Source: JAYKGU01 sp035285585 (GTDB taxonomy: Bacteria > Cyanobacteriota > Cyanobacteriia > CAKZMO01). Taken from it: a DNA stretch of 64,000 nucleotides. This document shows positions 51,841-61,240 of this stretch, piece by piece (the stretch's first letter is position 1; each line of letters begins with the position of its first letter). The stretch lies in NCBI GenBank assembly GCA_035285585.1, contig JAYKGU010000164.1, positions 65,725 to 129,724 of the forward strand. The letters are read 5' to 3'. The notes under the pieces are model-generated. The model was not told the origin of the DNA, searched no databases, and worked only from the letters and a program-made list of their open reading frames with translations. The translations under genes and the position numbers were made by a program.

Positions 51841-52926
51841 TCAGGAATCAGCAACAAGTTCAGCCATCAGGTCAGCTACAGACACGATCTCAGTTGCTCG
51901 ACCGGCATGACTGCCTGCAAAAATTAAGCCATTCTCCACATCTCCAGACGCCGCCCGGTCGAGGGCTTGAAGGATGCAAAATTCTTCCCTGGCATCTCGA
52001 CAGCGACACACTCGCAAACAGTTGGCAATGCAGCGTTTATCCAATGTCTCTGGTTGATGCAGCACCTGTTCCGCGAACGCATTGCGGAGCGCTCGGCCTG
52101 GTAAACCGACTGGACTGGGAAGCACCACAACATCATCGGGGCTGGCATGTAGATGAAATTTTTTGTACCGAATGTCGGCATCACATTCGTGGGTGGTAAT
52201 GAAGCGGGTGCCCATTTGAACGCCACTCGCTCCCAGTGCTAGCATCTGGTCAATATCCTGGCGATCCCAAATCCCTCCAGCCGCAATCACCGGAATCATC
52301 GCCCCTAGCTCGTCTCGCAGGTAGTTGATTAACTCGGGAATCACCCTTGCCAAATCCAGCGCTGGATTGCCTAACTCTTCTGACCTGGCTCCCAGATGAC
52401 CGCCCGCAGCATTGGGCGTTTCGACCACAAATGCATCGGGTAGGCGGTGGTAGTGGCGCTGCCAACTACGGCAAATTAGCCTGGCCGCACGCACCGTAGA
52501 AACAATGGGTACCAGAGCCACATTTGGGTTAGATTGCGTGTACTCTGGCAAATTTAACGGTAACCCTGCGCCGCCAATAATTAGATTGGCTCCATACTCG
52601 ACAGCGGTGCGGATCAAAGTTTCGTGATCGCGGGCTGCCATCATACAGTTGATACCCATCACCCCGTCAGGGCTTAACGCACGGGCAAGCTGCAGCTCAT
52701 CAATGAGGGCCAGCCGATTGGCAGCGAAAAGATTGCCTTTCTTTTTTTCTGCATCAAAGTAGGGGGAGCGAAACCCTAGCCCCACCGCTGAAATAATGCC
52801 GATGCCTCCAGCGTTAGCAACGGCTGCAGCCAGGTTTGCACCGGAGATGCGAATGCCCATGCCCCCCTGAATAATGGGATAACGGGCAACGTGTTGTCCA
52901 ATCTTGAGAAGTGGTAATGATGACAT
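51841..52926 (-). CDS. NAD(P)H-dependent flavin oxidoreductase, nitronate monooxygenase/FabK-like
   Basis: A 361-aa TIM-barrel FMN enzyme of the 2-nitropropane dioxygenase family. Visible motifs are the N-terminal PIIQGGMGIRISGANLAAAV, the active-site stretch VVETPNAAGGHLGA (position of the family's catalytic His), and the FMN-phosphate loop IPVIAAGGIW followed by GASGVQMGTRF. Family members oxidise alkyl nitronates or act as enoyl-ACP reductases (FabK); the extra C-terminus with several cysteines (CIANCLRVCRCRD) is unusual and might bind metal. ATG 52926 starts MSSLPLLKIGQHVARYP. It stands alone. Confidence 0.88.
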   Translation of the reverse strand: MSSLPLLKIGQHVARYPIIQGGMGIRISGANLAAAVANAGGIGIISAVGLGFRSPYFDAEKKKGNLFAANRLALIDELQLARALSPDGVMGINCMMAARDHETLIRTAVEYGANLIIGGAGLPLNLPEYTQSNPNVALVPIVSTVRAARLICRSWQRHYHRLPDAFVVETPNAAGGHLGARSEELGNPALDLARVIPELINYLRDELGAMIPVIAAGGIWDRQDIDQMLALGASGVQMGTRFITTHECDADIRYKKFHLHASPDDVVVLPSPVGLPGRALRNAFAEQVLHQPETLDKRCIANCLRVCRCRDAREEFCILQALDRAASGDVENGLIFAGSHAGRATEIVSVADLMAELVADS

Positions 52927-53203
52927 TTTGACCGCACTTACTATTGGATTGTCCGTCGCCGGGGGGCACTCGGAGACGGAAAACGGACATGGAGCAGGCA
53001 TCAGACTTCCCGGAGGCAATCTGTGGTATGGTTTCGGCCCCATTCAGCGACCATCCTTCGGAGGTGGCGTGGCGACGAATCCCCTTACCTTTAGGCCGAG
53101 AATGGTGTCAAGAAACGGCGGTAGGCAACTTTACCACCGTCGAATATTATATAACCATATAACTTTCAAGAAATCAAGAGATGTAGAACCGGTGGTCGTT
53201 TGG

Positions 53204-53346
53204 CTGATTGACTGACAAAAGATCCGATGTAGGTTGGTGTTGAGCAACGCGAAACCCAACACCGGTAACAGTTGCGATGGGTTACGCTGACGCTAACCCA
53301 TCCTACGGCAGAATCAAGCTTTCAAGAATTTTGTCAGTCAGTCGAG
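53204..53346. mobile_element. MITE (family 1), degenerate copy
   Basis: It starts CTGATTGACTGACAAAA (53204-53220) and ends TTTTGTCAGTCAGTCGAG, where the outer bases have diverged. No target duplication is visible. The interior is nearly identical to the inverted copy at 36369-36616 minus its nested insertion. It lies upstream of the SWIM-operon start; the remaining bases from 52927 to 53435 contain no gene. Confidence 0.85.
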
Positions 53347-53435
53347 AATTCAGTAGTATATTTATACTGGACATTGGGCCAGGGAGTAGAGCAAAATGGG
53401 GCAATGAACGCTGCATAAGGTGGCCTGGAGGTTTG

Positions 53436-54773
53436 ATGCCTGCCCAATGGACAACTGAGCAAGTTTTGGCCCTTGCCCCCGATGCGGCGTCTGCCAAAAG
53501 CGGGCGGGGTCTGGCAATCCGGCAGAAATGGGTTTCCCTGGGCCGCCAGCAAGCCGTCGTTTGGGGCGAGTGCCAGGGGAGCGGCAAAACTCCCTACCGC
53601 ACCCAGATTGACCTGACGGAGCCAGCGTTTCGCTGTAGCTGCCCCAGCCGCAAGTTTCCCTGTAAACACAGCCTGGGGCTGTTTCTGCTGCTGGCGGAGC
53701 AGCCAGGGGAACTGAGTGAGGCTGAGCCGCCGGATTGGGTGGCCGAATGGTTGGCCAGCCGATCGCAGCGGGCCGAAAAGCAGGCTGAAAAGCAAGCGAA
53801 ACGCCAGTCGCAGTCCGCCGATCCTGTCGCCCAGGAAAAGCGGGCAGCCGCACGGCAGCGCAAGGTGACGGTAGGCATGGAAGAGCTGCGCCTGTGGTTG
53901 ACCGATCGGGTACGGCAGGGGCTGGTGACCCTACCGCAAGAGTCCTACCGGGCCTGGGATGCGATCGCCGCCCGTATGGTAGACGCCCAGGCTCCCGGTC
54001 TGGCGCGACGACTGCGGGAACTGGCAGGGGTAGTTTCGTCAGGGGCGGGCTGGAGCGATCGCGTGCTTGCACACCTGGGGCAACTGTACCTGCTCACAGA
54101 GGGGTTTGAGCGGCTGGAAACCCTGCCAGCAGCGGTGCAGGCCGATCTGCGCACCCAGATCGGCTGGTCGCTGAATCAGGAAGACGTGCGGTCAACGGGA
54201 GATACCCAATCGGATCTCTGGCTGGTTGTTGGTCAGCGCATCGAAGAGGAAGATCGGCTGAGAGCACGCCGCACCTGGCTCTATGGCATCAGCGGTGGCC
54301 GGTTTGCCCTGCTGCTAGACTTTGCCCACGGCCAACAGCCGTTTGAGTCCAGCCTGCTGTCGGGAACGGGCCTGGAGGCAGCGCTGACTTTTTATCCCAG
54401 TGCTTACCCCCTGCGGGCGCTGCTGACAACTTCACAGGATGCCGTAGTGCTGACAAAAGCTCCACCGGGGGTGAGTTCTATCACAGAGGCGATCGCCACC
54501 TACAGCCAGGCCCTGGCTCGCTGCCCCTGGATGGAGCGGTTTCCCCTGCTGCTGCAGGCGGTGGTTCCCTTGCCCGAAGAGACCGGCTGGATGCTTCAGG
54601 ATCAGCAGGGTACGGTGCTGCCCCTCTCCCCCCGCCTGGAAGCGCTCCAGCAATGGCAGCTTTTAGCCCTCAGTGGCGGCCTGCCGCTGGTAATTTTTGG
54701 TGAATGGGACGGAACTTTCTTTTTGCCGCTGAGCGTTTGGGCGGAGGAGGCCTACTATGACTTCAGCAAGTGA
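53436..54773 (+). CDS. SWIM zinc-finger protein
   Basis: A 445-aa protein. The SWIM motif is C67-x-C69 ... C76-x-H78 (FRCSCPSRKFPCKH), which binds zinc and mediates DNA or protein contacts. A charged coiled-coil (RAEKQAEKQAKRQSQ) and a large alpha-helical C-terminal domain follow. ATG 53436 is chosen because GGAGG lies six bases upstream; the frame is open further upstream but through MITE sequence. It is the first gene of a five-gene operon; its end overlaps the DUF5691 start by 17 bases. Confidence 0.9.
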   Translation: MPAQWTTEQVLALAPDAASAKSGRGLAIRQKWVSLGRQQAVVWGECQGSGKTPYRTQIDLTEPAFRCSCPSRKFPCKHSLGLFLLLAEQPGELSEAEPPDWVAEWLASRSQRAEKQAEKQAKRQSQSADPVAQEKRAAARQRKVTVGMEELRLWLTDRVRQGLVTLPQESYRAWDAIAARMVDAQAPGLARRLRELAGVVSSGAGWSDRVLAHLGQLYLLTEGFERLETLPAAVQADLRTQIGWSLNQEDVRSTGDTQSDLWLVVGQRIEEEDRLRARRTWLYGISGGRFALLLDFAHGQQPFESSLLSGTGLEAALTFYPSAYPLRALLTTSQDAVVLTKAPPGVSSITEAIATYSQALARCPWMERFPLLLQAVVPLPEETGWMLQDQQGTVLPLSPRLEALQQWQLLALSGGLPLVIFGEWDGTFFLPLSVWAEEAYYDFSK

Positions 54774-56346
54774 TGCGCCCTGGCAGGCGATCGCCGCCGC
54801 TGCCGTGGTCGGGACCGAACGCCAGCCGTTTCAGCTTCCGACGCCCCCTGGGCCTCTGGGAAACCTGCTCTCCCAGCTCTGCGGGCAGCCGGATGAAGGG
54901 GTGCTCCTGGCGGCGGCGGCGGCGATCGCTTTACATCAGCACGTTGGCTGGCAGCCCGAAACGCGCGCGGTGCCCCCGGCCAACCCCTGCCCCACCGATG
55001 ATTTACCCCACTGCAGCCCCCGCGCAGCCCGCTGCTTTGAGCAAACGCTGCAGGGAAAATACTCGCAACTGTTGCCAGACTGGTTGGCACTGGCGGCGAT
55101 CGCCCAACAACGCGCCCCGGAAATGCTGCTCCCCGTTTTATTAGACAAAGGGCGGCAACAGCGAGACCTGCGGGCGGCCATTTTGCCCGTTTTGGGGGAG
55201 CGGGGCCGGTGGCTGGCAGCCCAAAATCCCGACTGGCGCTACGCCATCGCCCCCACCACAGAGTCGGAGTGGGAAACGGGCACCCCCGCCGCCCGACAAA
55301 TATTTCTCCAGGAGCTGCGCTCCCGCGACCCCAATCGGGCCAGAGACTTGCTGCAAACTACCTGGAAACAGGAAGCGGCGGGCGATCGCGCCAGATTTCT
55401 GCAAACCTTTCAGACAAACCTGAGTCTGGCGGATGAGCCATTTCTGGAGATGGCCCTGGGCGATCGCCGCAGTCAGGAAGTGCGGCGGGTGGCCTGCGAT
55501 TTGCTGGCCCGTCTACCCGACTCGCGCCTTTGTCAGCAAATGGGGGAAGCCATCCGGCCCTACGTGACCTATTCACCGGGCGCTGCCGTTCCATTAACCG
55601 TGCAGTTGCCCGATGCCCTCACCCCTGACCTGATCCAGCTCGGCATTGAACCCAAGCCCCCCGGTCAGTTTCCCTTACAGTTGGGGGAAAAAGCCGGGTG
55701 GCTCTTTCAGATGCTGGGAGCAACGCCTCTGGCCTTCTGGTGCGAGACCTGGGGGCTGACCGCCGCCGAGATCGTCAACCTGGCCCTGGCCCACGAGTGG
55801 CAGGTTCTTCTATGTCAGGGGTGGGCACTGGCGGCGCAACGACAGAGCGTTGGCTTGCCTGGGGAAAGCCCAAATTGCCCCTGGATTCTGGCGCTGTTAG
55901 ATAGCGTCATCGGTTATCGTCTATCTGGTCACGAACCGGTGCTGGCTCCCCACCAGCTCGCAACCCTGTTAACGAGCCTGCCGTCTGCACCGCAACACGA
56001 TTTTTTACTGAGCCTGGTGCGATCGCACCCCGGCTCCATCCGTCAGCCCCTGATCCTCCAGCTCCTGGGCTGCAGTTCTGGGGAGTGGAGCGGTGACCTG
56101 GCCCAGACAGTTTTGGCGCAACTGGGGGAATACTTTGCCCATCCCACCGACACCAGCACCAGAGTCTGGGAGATGCGCACCCACCTCAGGGAATTTGCCC
56201 GCTGCCTACCAGTCAGCCTTTTGCCCGAAGCCCTGCACCTGCAGTCGCAGCTCCCGGCGGATTCGGTGTGGCTCACCAGCGTCGGCGACTTCCTATCCCT
56301 GCTGTACTTCCGCCAGGAGATGGCGCAAGCGTTCGAATTACCCTGA
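54757..56346 (+). CDS. DUF5691 family protein
   Basis: A 529-aa, helix-rich soluble protein. The N-terminal block WQAIAAAAVVGTERQPFQLP is the hallmark I associate with DUF5691, and the middle contains HEAT-like helical stretches (EVRRVACDLLARLPDSRLCQ). Function unknown. The family is regularly encoded between SWIM and MoxR genes. It overlaps the SWIM gene by 17 bases and is followed by the ATPase gene after ten bases. Confidence 0.86.
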   Translation: MTSASDAPWQAIAAAAVVGTERQPFQLPTPPGPLGNLLSQLCGQPDEGVLLAAAAAIALHQHVGWQPETRAVPPANPCPTDDLPHCSPRAARCFEQTLQGKYSQLLPDWLALAAIAQQRAPEMLLPVLLDKGRQQRDLRAAILPVLGERGRWLAAQNPDWRYAIAPTTESEWETGTPAARQIFLQELRSRDPNRARDLLQTTWKQEAAGDRARFLQTFQTNLSLADEPFLEMALGDRRSQEVRRVACDLLARLPDSRLCQQMGEAIRPYVTYSPGAAVPLTVQLPDALTPDLIQLGIEPKPPGQFPLQLGEKAGWLFQMLGATPLAFWCETWGLTAAEIVNLALAHEWQVLLCQGWALAAQRQSVGLPGESPNCPWILALLDSVIGYRLSGHEPVLAPHQLATLLTSLPSAPQHDFLLSLVRSHPGSIRQPLILQLLGCSSGEWSGDLAQTVLAQLGEYFAHPTDTSTRVWEMRTHLREFARCLPVSLLPEALHLQSQLPADSVWLTSVGDFLSLLYFRQEMAQAFELP

Positions 56347-56356
56347 AGCAACCACC

Positions 56357-57493
56357 ATGACCCAGACAAAAGCCAAAGATTCTACTTCGCCGTCCACCCC
56401 TACCCCCACCTCCCCATCGGCCCTGCTGCGCCAGCACGCCGAGCAGCAGTTTGCCCAGGAACTAGCGGAACTGGCCGCCGCCGACACGCGTCAGCGACCG
56501 CCCAACTGGCAGCTTTCCCCCTGGGCCGTGGCTATTTACCTGCTGGGTGGCACCCTGGACAACGGGTTCGAAGTCTCTCCCAAATACATCGGCGATCGCC
56601 GTTTGATGGAAGTGGCGATCGCCACCCTGGCCACCGATCGCGCCCTGCTGCTGTATGGCGTTCCCGGCACGGCCAAATCCTGGGTGTCGGAGCATCTGGC
56701 CGCCGCCATCGCGGGAGACTCGACGCTGCTGATCCAGGGCACGGCGGGCACCAGCGAAGAGGCCATTCGCTATGGCTGGAACTATGCGCGGCTGCTGGCG
56801 GAGGGGCCATCCCTGGAGGCGCTGGTGGCCAGTCCCTTGATGCGGGCCATGTCGGCGGGCCAGATTGCGCGGGTTGAGGAGCTAACCCGCATGCCCTCGG
56901 ATGTGCAGGACACGCTGATCACCGTGCTGTCTGAAAAGACGCTGCCCATTCCTGAGCTGAATACGGAGGTGCAGGCCACCAAGGGCTTTAATGTGATTGC
57001 CACGGCCAATAATCGCGATCGCGGCGTCAATGAACTCTCCAGCGCCCTGAAGCGGCGGTTTAACACTGTGATTCTGCCGGTGCCCACCACCCTGGAAGAA
57101 GAGGTGAGCATCGTGCAGCGGCGGGTAACCAGCCTGGGACGGGCACTGGAATTGCCAGCGGAAGCCCCGGCCCTGGAGGAGATTCGGCGCGTGGTTACCA
57201 TCTTTCGCGAACTGCGCGACGGGGTCACCCTGGACGGCAAAACCAAGCTTAAATCCCCCACGGGCACCCTCAGCCCCGCCGAAGCAATTTCTGTAGTGAG
57301 CAGCGGCATGTCCCTAGCGGCCCACTTTGGGGACGGGTCGCTCACCGCCAGCGACCTGATGGCGGGTCTGCTGGGAGCCGTCGTCAAAGACCCGGTTCAG
57401 GATCAGGTGGTCTGGAAGGAGTATCTGGAAACCGTCGTCAAAGAGCGCGATGGCTGGAAAGACCTGTATCGCGCCAGCCGCGCCCTGCTCTAG
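56357..57493 (+). CDS. MoxR-family AAA+ ATPase
   Basis: A 378-aa ATPase. Walker A is GVPGTAKS near residue 102; the Walker B region reads ARVEELTRMP, with Glu where MoxR proteins normally have Asp (ADEINRAP); sensor 1 is ATANNRD and the arginine-finger segment is ALKRRFN. MoxR proteins act with VWA-domain partners to remodel or activate target proteins, and the VWA gene is two genes downstream. The N-terminal 30 residues are Ser/Thr/Pro-rich. ATG 56357 lies ten bases after the DUF5691 stop. Confidence 0.9.
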   Translation: MTQTKAKDSTSPSTPTPTSPSALLRQHAEQQFAQELAELAAADTRQRPPNWQLSPWAVAIYLLGGTLDNGFEVSPKYIGDRRLMEVAIATLATDRALLLYGVPGTAKSWVSEHLAAAIAGDSTLLIQGTAGTSEEAIRYGWNYARLLAEGPSLEALVASPLMRAMSAGQIARVEELTRMPSDVQDTLITVLSEKTLPIPELNTEVQATKGFNVIATANNRDRGVNELSSALKRRFNTVILPVPTTLEEEVSIVQRRVTSLGRALELPAEAPALEEIRRVVTIFRELRDGVTLDGKTKLKSPTGTLSPAEAISVVSSGMSLAAHFGDGSLTASDLMAGLLGAVVKDPVQDQVVWKEYLETVVKERDGWKDLYRASRALL

Positions 57494-57504
57494 GAGCGGA
57501 TGTC

Positions 57505-59871
57505 ATGCCAGTACATGTCTTTGGCATTCGCCACCATGGCCCCGGATCGGCCCGCAGTCTCCGTCAGGCGCTAGCCCAGCTCCAGCCCGACATCGTCCTG
57601 GTGGAAGGGCCACCCGATGCGGAGGCCGTTTTGCCGCTGCTGATCCACGACCAGATGCGTCCCCCCGTCGCCCTGCTGATTTACGCCCCCGACTGTCCCC
57701 ACCAGGCCGTCTACTACCCGTTTGCGGTGTTCTCCCCGGAATGGCAGGCCATCCACTATGGACTGCGCCACCAGATTCCCGTGCGGTTGATAGATTTGCC
57801 CCAAACCCATCGGTTCGCCCTGGCGCAAAGCAATGGCGAAAAGCCGGAGGATCAAGAGCCGGACGCCCCAGACCTCCCAGAAGCACAGACGGAATTAGAA
57901 CCCCCAGAGGCTTTAGAGCCATCAACGGAGCAAGCCGAAATTTTTGACCAGCCGATGCTTCCGGACGTTTACCACGATCCCCTGAGTCTGCTGGCCCAGG
58001 CCGCCGGATACAGCGACAGCGAACGCTGGTGGGAGCATCTGGTGGAGCAGCGGCAGGACAGCACCGAGGTGTTTGCCGCCATTCTGGAGGCGATGGCGGT
58101 ATTGCGGGTAGAGGTCGGCTCCCTGGCCCGCCGAGACCCGTTGGAACCGCAGCGGGAAGCCTACATGCGAAAGACCATCCGGGAGGCCGAAAAGCAGGGC
58201 TTTCAGCGTATTGCCGTAGTATGTGGGGCCTGGCACACCGCCGCCCTGGTGGACCGGCCTCCCGCCAAAGTGGATGCAGCGCTGCTGAAGGGACTGCCCA
58301 AGCTGAAGGTGAAGGCCACCTGGGTGCCCTGGACTTACGGACGCCTCACCTTTAGCAGCGGCTATGGGGCGGGCATCGAATCCCCCGGCTGGTACCACCA
58401 TCTCTGGGAACAGGGCGATCGCCCCCATCCAGGCTCAACCCAGGAAGATCAGCGACTCCAGCCATTTTCCGGCCCCACCGACAGCGCGGTTCGCTGGATG
58501 ACCCAGGTGGCGCGCCTGCTGCGGCAGCAGGATCTGGACGCCTCCGCTGCCAGCGTGATTGAAGCCGTCCGGCTGGCGGAAGCTTTGGCGGCACTGCGCG
58601 ATCGCCCCCTCCCCGGCCTTCCCGAACTCAATGAAGCCACCCAGACGGTTTTGTGCTTTGGAGATGCCCTGCCGATGCGGCTCATTCATCAGCAGCTTAT
58701 CGTGGGCGAACGGCTGGGCGAAATTCCCGAAGAAACCCCCATGCTGCCGCTCCAGCAAGACCTCCAGCAGCAGCAGAAACGCCTGCGACTGAAGCCAGCG
58801 GCCACCGAAACCGCCCTGAATCTGGATCTGCGCAAGCCAACGGATCTGGAGCGATCGCACCTGCTCCATCGGCTCACCCTGCTCCAGCTTCCCTGGGGGC
58901 AGCCCCAGGCCACGGGCAGCACCAAAGGCACCTTCCGCGAATCCTGGCGGCTCCAATGGCAGCCCGAATTTGCCCTGCGCTTAATTGAGGTCAGCATTTG
59001 GGGCAATACCATCGAAACGGCAGCCACTGCCTGGACCTGCGATCGCGCCAACCGGGCCAACCTGCCCGATCTGACGGACCTCATCGACCAAACCCTGCTG
59101 GCCAGTCTGCCGCAGGCGATCGCCCACCTGATGGCCCGTCTGGAGTCGGAAGCGGCCCTGGCCAGCGACATGGCCCACCTGATGAACGCCCTGCCGCCCT
59201 TGATCAACGTGATGCGCTACGGCACCGTGCGCCAGTTCGAAACCCAGGTCATTGGTCACGTGGTCAATGGATTGATTACCCGCGTCTGCATCGGCCTGCC
59301 CGTCGCTGCCGCCTCCCTGGATGATGACGCGGCGGCCCAGATGTATCAGCAGGTGATCCGGGTGCATGGGGCGATCGCCCTGCTGCAGCAACCCGACAGC
59401 CTGGAGATGTGGCACCAGGTGCTGGGGCAACTGGCCGACCAGCAAAACCTCCACGGGCTGGTGGCGGGGCGCTGCTGCCGCCTGCTGTTTGAGGCGGGGG
59501 TTTTTCAGCCCGAAGATACGGCGCGACGGCTGGGGCTGGCCCTCTCTACCGCCAGCGAACCCACCCAGGCCGCCGCCTGGATGGAGGGATTCCTGTCGGG
59601 AAGCGGCCTGCTGCTGCTCCACAACCCGACCCTCTGGCAGGTACTGGATGACTGGGTGACCCAACTACCCGGCGAGACGTTTACCGCCATCCTGCCCCTG
59701 CTGCGCCGCACCTTTGCTACCTTTGCAGCCCCCGAACGTCGGCAGATGGGGGAGCGGGTGCGCCAGGGCGAGGCCCGTCCCGCCGTTTCAATAAATGTGG
59801 GAGGCTTTGATGGCGATCGCGCAGACACAGTCCTCCCCCTCATCGCTCAACTACTGGGTATTTCACCATGA
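57505..59871 (+). CDS. DUF5682 family protein
   Basis: A 788-aa soluble protein. The N-terminus (VHVFGIRHHGPGSARSLRQA, VLVEGPPDAE) and CGAWHTAALV near residue 240 are the DUF5682 hallmarks. The paired His-containing motifs recall the EreA/ChaN/TraB-like hydrolase fold, so a metal-dependent hydrolase is possible (inference). The C-terminal half is helical. ATG 57505 has AGGAG eight to nine bases upstream. Its stop overlaps the VWA start by four bases (ATGA). Confidence 0.88.
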   Translation: MPVHVFGIRHHGPGSARSLRQALAQLQPDIVLVEGPPDAEAVLPLLIHDQMRPPVALLIYAPDCPHQAVYYPFAVFSPEWQAIHYGLRHQIPVRLIDLPQTHRFALAQSNGEKPEDQEPDAPDLPEAQTELEPPEALEPSTEQAEIFDQPMLPDVYHDPLSLLAQAAGYSDSERWWEHLVEQRQDSTEVFAAILEAMAVLRVEVGSLARRDPLEPQREAYMRKTIREAEKQGFQRIAVVCGAWHTAALVDRPPAKVDAALLKGLPKLKVKATWVPWTYGRLTFSSGYGAGIESPGWYHHLWEQGDRPHPGSTQEDQRLQPFSGPTDSAVRWMTQVARLLRQQDLDASAASVIEAVRLAEALAALRDRPLPGLPELNEATQTVLCFGDALPMRLIHQQLIVGERLGEIPEETPMLPLQQDLQQQQKRLRLKPAATETALNLDLRKPTDLERSHLLHRLTLLQLPWGQPQATGSTKGTFRESWRLQWQPEFALRLIEVSIWGNTIETAATAWTCDRANRANLPDLTDLIDQTLLASLPQAIAHLMARLESEAALASDMAHLMNALPPLINVMRYGTVRQFETQVIGHVVNGLITRVCIGLPVAAASLDDDAAAQMYQQVIRVHGAIALLQQPDSLEMWHQVLGQLADQQNLHGLVAGRCCRLLFEAGVFQPEDTARRLGLALSTASEPTQAAAWMEGFLSGSGLLLLHNPTLWQVLDDWVTQLPGETFTAILPLLRRTFATFAAPERRQMGERVRQGEARPAVSINVGGFDGDRADTVLPLIAQLLGISP

Positions 59872-61085
59872 CCAACTCCCCTGCACAGGAACGACTGCGC
59901 CGCTGGCGGCTGATTTTGGGGGGCGGTGCTGCCGATGGCATTGGTATCCCCGGTGGTGGCGATGGCCAGGGTGATGATGGCCTTTGCCTAGGAGCTGCCG
60001 ATCAGGCAATTGATGCGGCTTTGAGCGCCCTTTATGATGGCGATCGCCAGGGCGGATTGGGGGCTTCTTCGCCCAAAGTCGCCCGCTGGCTGGGGGATAT
60101 TCGCACCTATTTCCCCACCTCGGTGGTCAAGGTGATGCAGCAGGATGCCCTGGAGCGGCTGCACCTGCGGCAAATGCTGCTGGAACCGGAGCTACTGGCG
60201 GCGGTGGAGCCAGACGTGCATCTGGTCTCTAACCTGCTGTCTTTGAGCGATGTGATGCCCGGTCGCACCAAGGAAACGGCCCGCATCGTGGTCAGACAGG
60301 TTGTGGAAGAACTGGTTCGCAAGCTCGAAAACCCGACGCGACAGGCCGTCCTGGGTAGCCTCAACCGTGCCGCCCGTAACCGTCGCCCCCGGCACTATGA
60401 AATCGACTGGCCCCGCACCATCCGCGCCAATTTGAAACACTACCAGCCCGACTACCGCACGATCATCCCCGAAACGCGCATCGGCTTTGGCCGCAAACGC
60501 GCCGCCCTGCGAGACATCATTCTCTGCGTCGATCAGAGCGGCTCCATGGCTACCTCCGTAGTCTATGCGGGAATTTTCAGTGCCGTGCTGGCCTCCCTGC
60601 CAGCGGTGCAAACTCGCCTGGTGGTTTTTGATACGGCAGTCGTTGATCTGACGGATTTGCTGGAAGACCCGGTCGAAGTGCTGTTTGGCACGCAGCTGGG
60701 GGGCGGCACCGACATCAACCAGGCCCTGGCCTACTGTCAGGGATTGGTGCGGCAACCACAGGACACCATTCTGGTCTTGATTAGCGATCTCTATGAAGGC
60801 GGCAACCAGGACGAGATGCGCAAGCGCGTCAGCACCCTCGTTGCTGCGGGCATCCAGGTGATCACCTTGCTGGCCCTCAACGATGAAGGCGCACCCTGCT
60901 ATGACCACGCCAACACCCAGTTCATGGCGTCCCTGGGCATCCCGGCCTTTGCCTGCACCCCCGATCGCTTCCCGGATCTGATGGCCGCCGCCATTAACCG
61001 CCAGGATCTCAACCAGTGGGCCGCCGCCCAGGAAATTCCCCTACCGCGTCAGGGAGAGACCGGAAGCGGGGGTGGTTTTGGTTGA
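59868..61085 (+). CDS. VWA domain protein (CoxE-like)
   Basis: A 405-aa protein with a C-terminal von Willebrand factor A domain. The metal-ion-dependent adhesion site is CVDQSGSM near residue 222, with the second loop at GGGTDIN and the third at LISDLYEGG. The N-terminal half is helical with a glycine-rich start. VWA proteins of this type are the substrate-adaptor partners of MoxR ATPases. It is the last gene of the operon. Start ATG 59868 overlaps the DUF5682 stop. Confidence 0.9.
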   Translation: MTNSPAQERLRRWRLILGGGAADGIGIPGGGDGQGDDGLCLGAADQAIDAALSALYDGDRQGGLGASSPKVARWLGDIRTYFPTSVVKVMQQDALERLHLRQMLLEPELLAAVEPDVHLVSNLLSLSDVMPGRTKETARIVVRQVVEELVRKLENPTRQAVLGSLNRAARNRRPRHYEIDWPRTIRANLKHYQPDYRTIIPETRIGFGRKRAALRDIILCVDQSGSMATSVVYAGIFSAVLASLPAVQTRLVVFDTAVVDLTDLLEDPVEVLFGTQLGGGTDINQALAYCQGLVRQPQDTILVLISDLYEGGNQDEMRKRVSTLVAAGIQVITLLALNDEGAPCYDHANTQFMASLGIPAFACTPDRFPDLMAAAINRQDLNQWAAAQEIPLPRQGETGSGGGFG

Positions 61086-61087
61086 GG

Positions 61088-61142
61088 GTTCCCGCTTAAA
61101 GCGGGACAAAATTAATGGGAAAGTGGGGCGCGTCGTACCCCG
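61088..61142. repeat. CGCTTAAAGCGGGACAAAAT repeat, copy 4
   Basis: It begins CCGCTTAAAGCGGGACAAAA just after the VWA stop; the first 30 bases match the copies at 47.2 and 48.5 kb. Confidence 0.6.
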
Positions 61143-61143
61143 T

Positions 61144-61240
61144 TAGGCGATTTCCAGGAAAGATCATAACGCCTGTAGGGTGCCGTTAGCGAAGCGTAAC
61201 GCACCGTGGGCTAGTAATTTCATCCTAAGAAACCACCTTA
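61144..61240. repeat. Dispersed repeat, copy B (inverted relative to 32.0 kb)
   Basis: The reverse complement of the 31987-32108 repeat, without its ~24-bp middle insertion. It fills the space between the convergent VWA and IRG-like genes and reaches the stop of the latter. Confidence 0.72.

Noticed and set aside
53277..53435. 53-codon N-terminal extension of the SWIM protein
   Set aside because: It would be translated from MITE sequence; a good ribosome site lies directly before ATG 53436.
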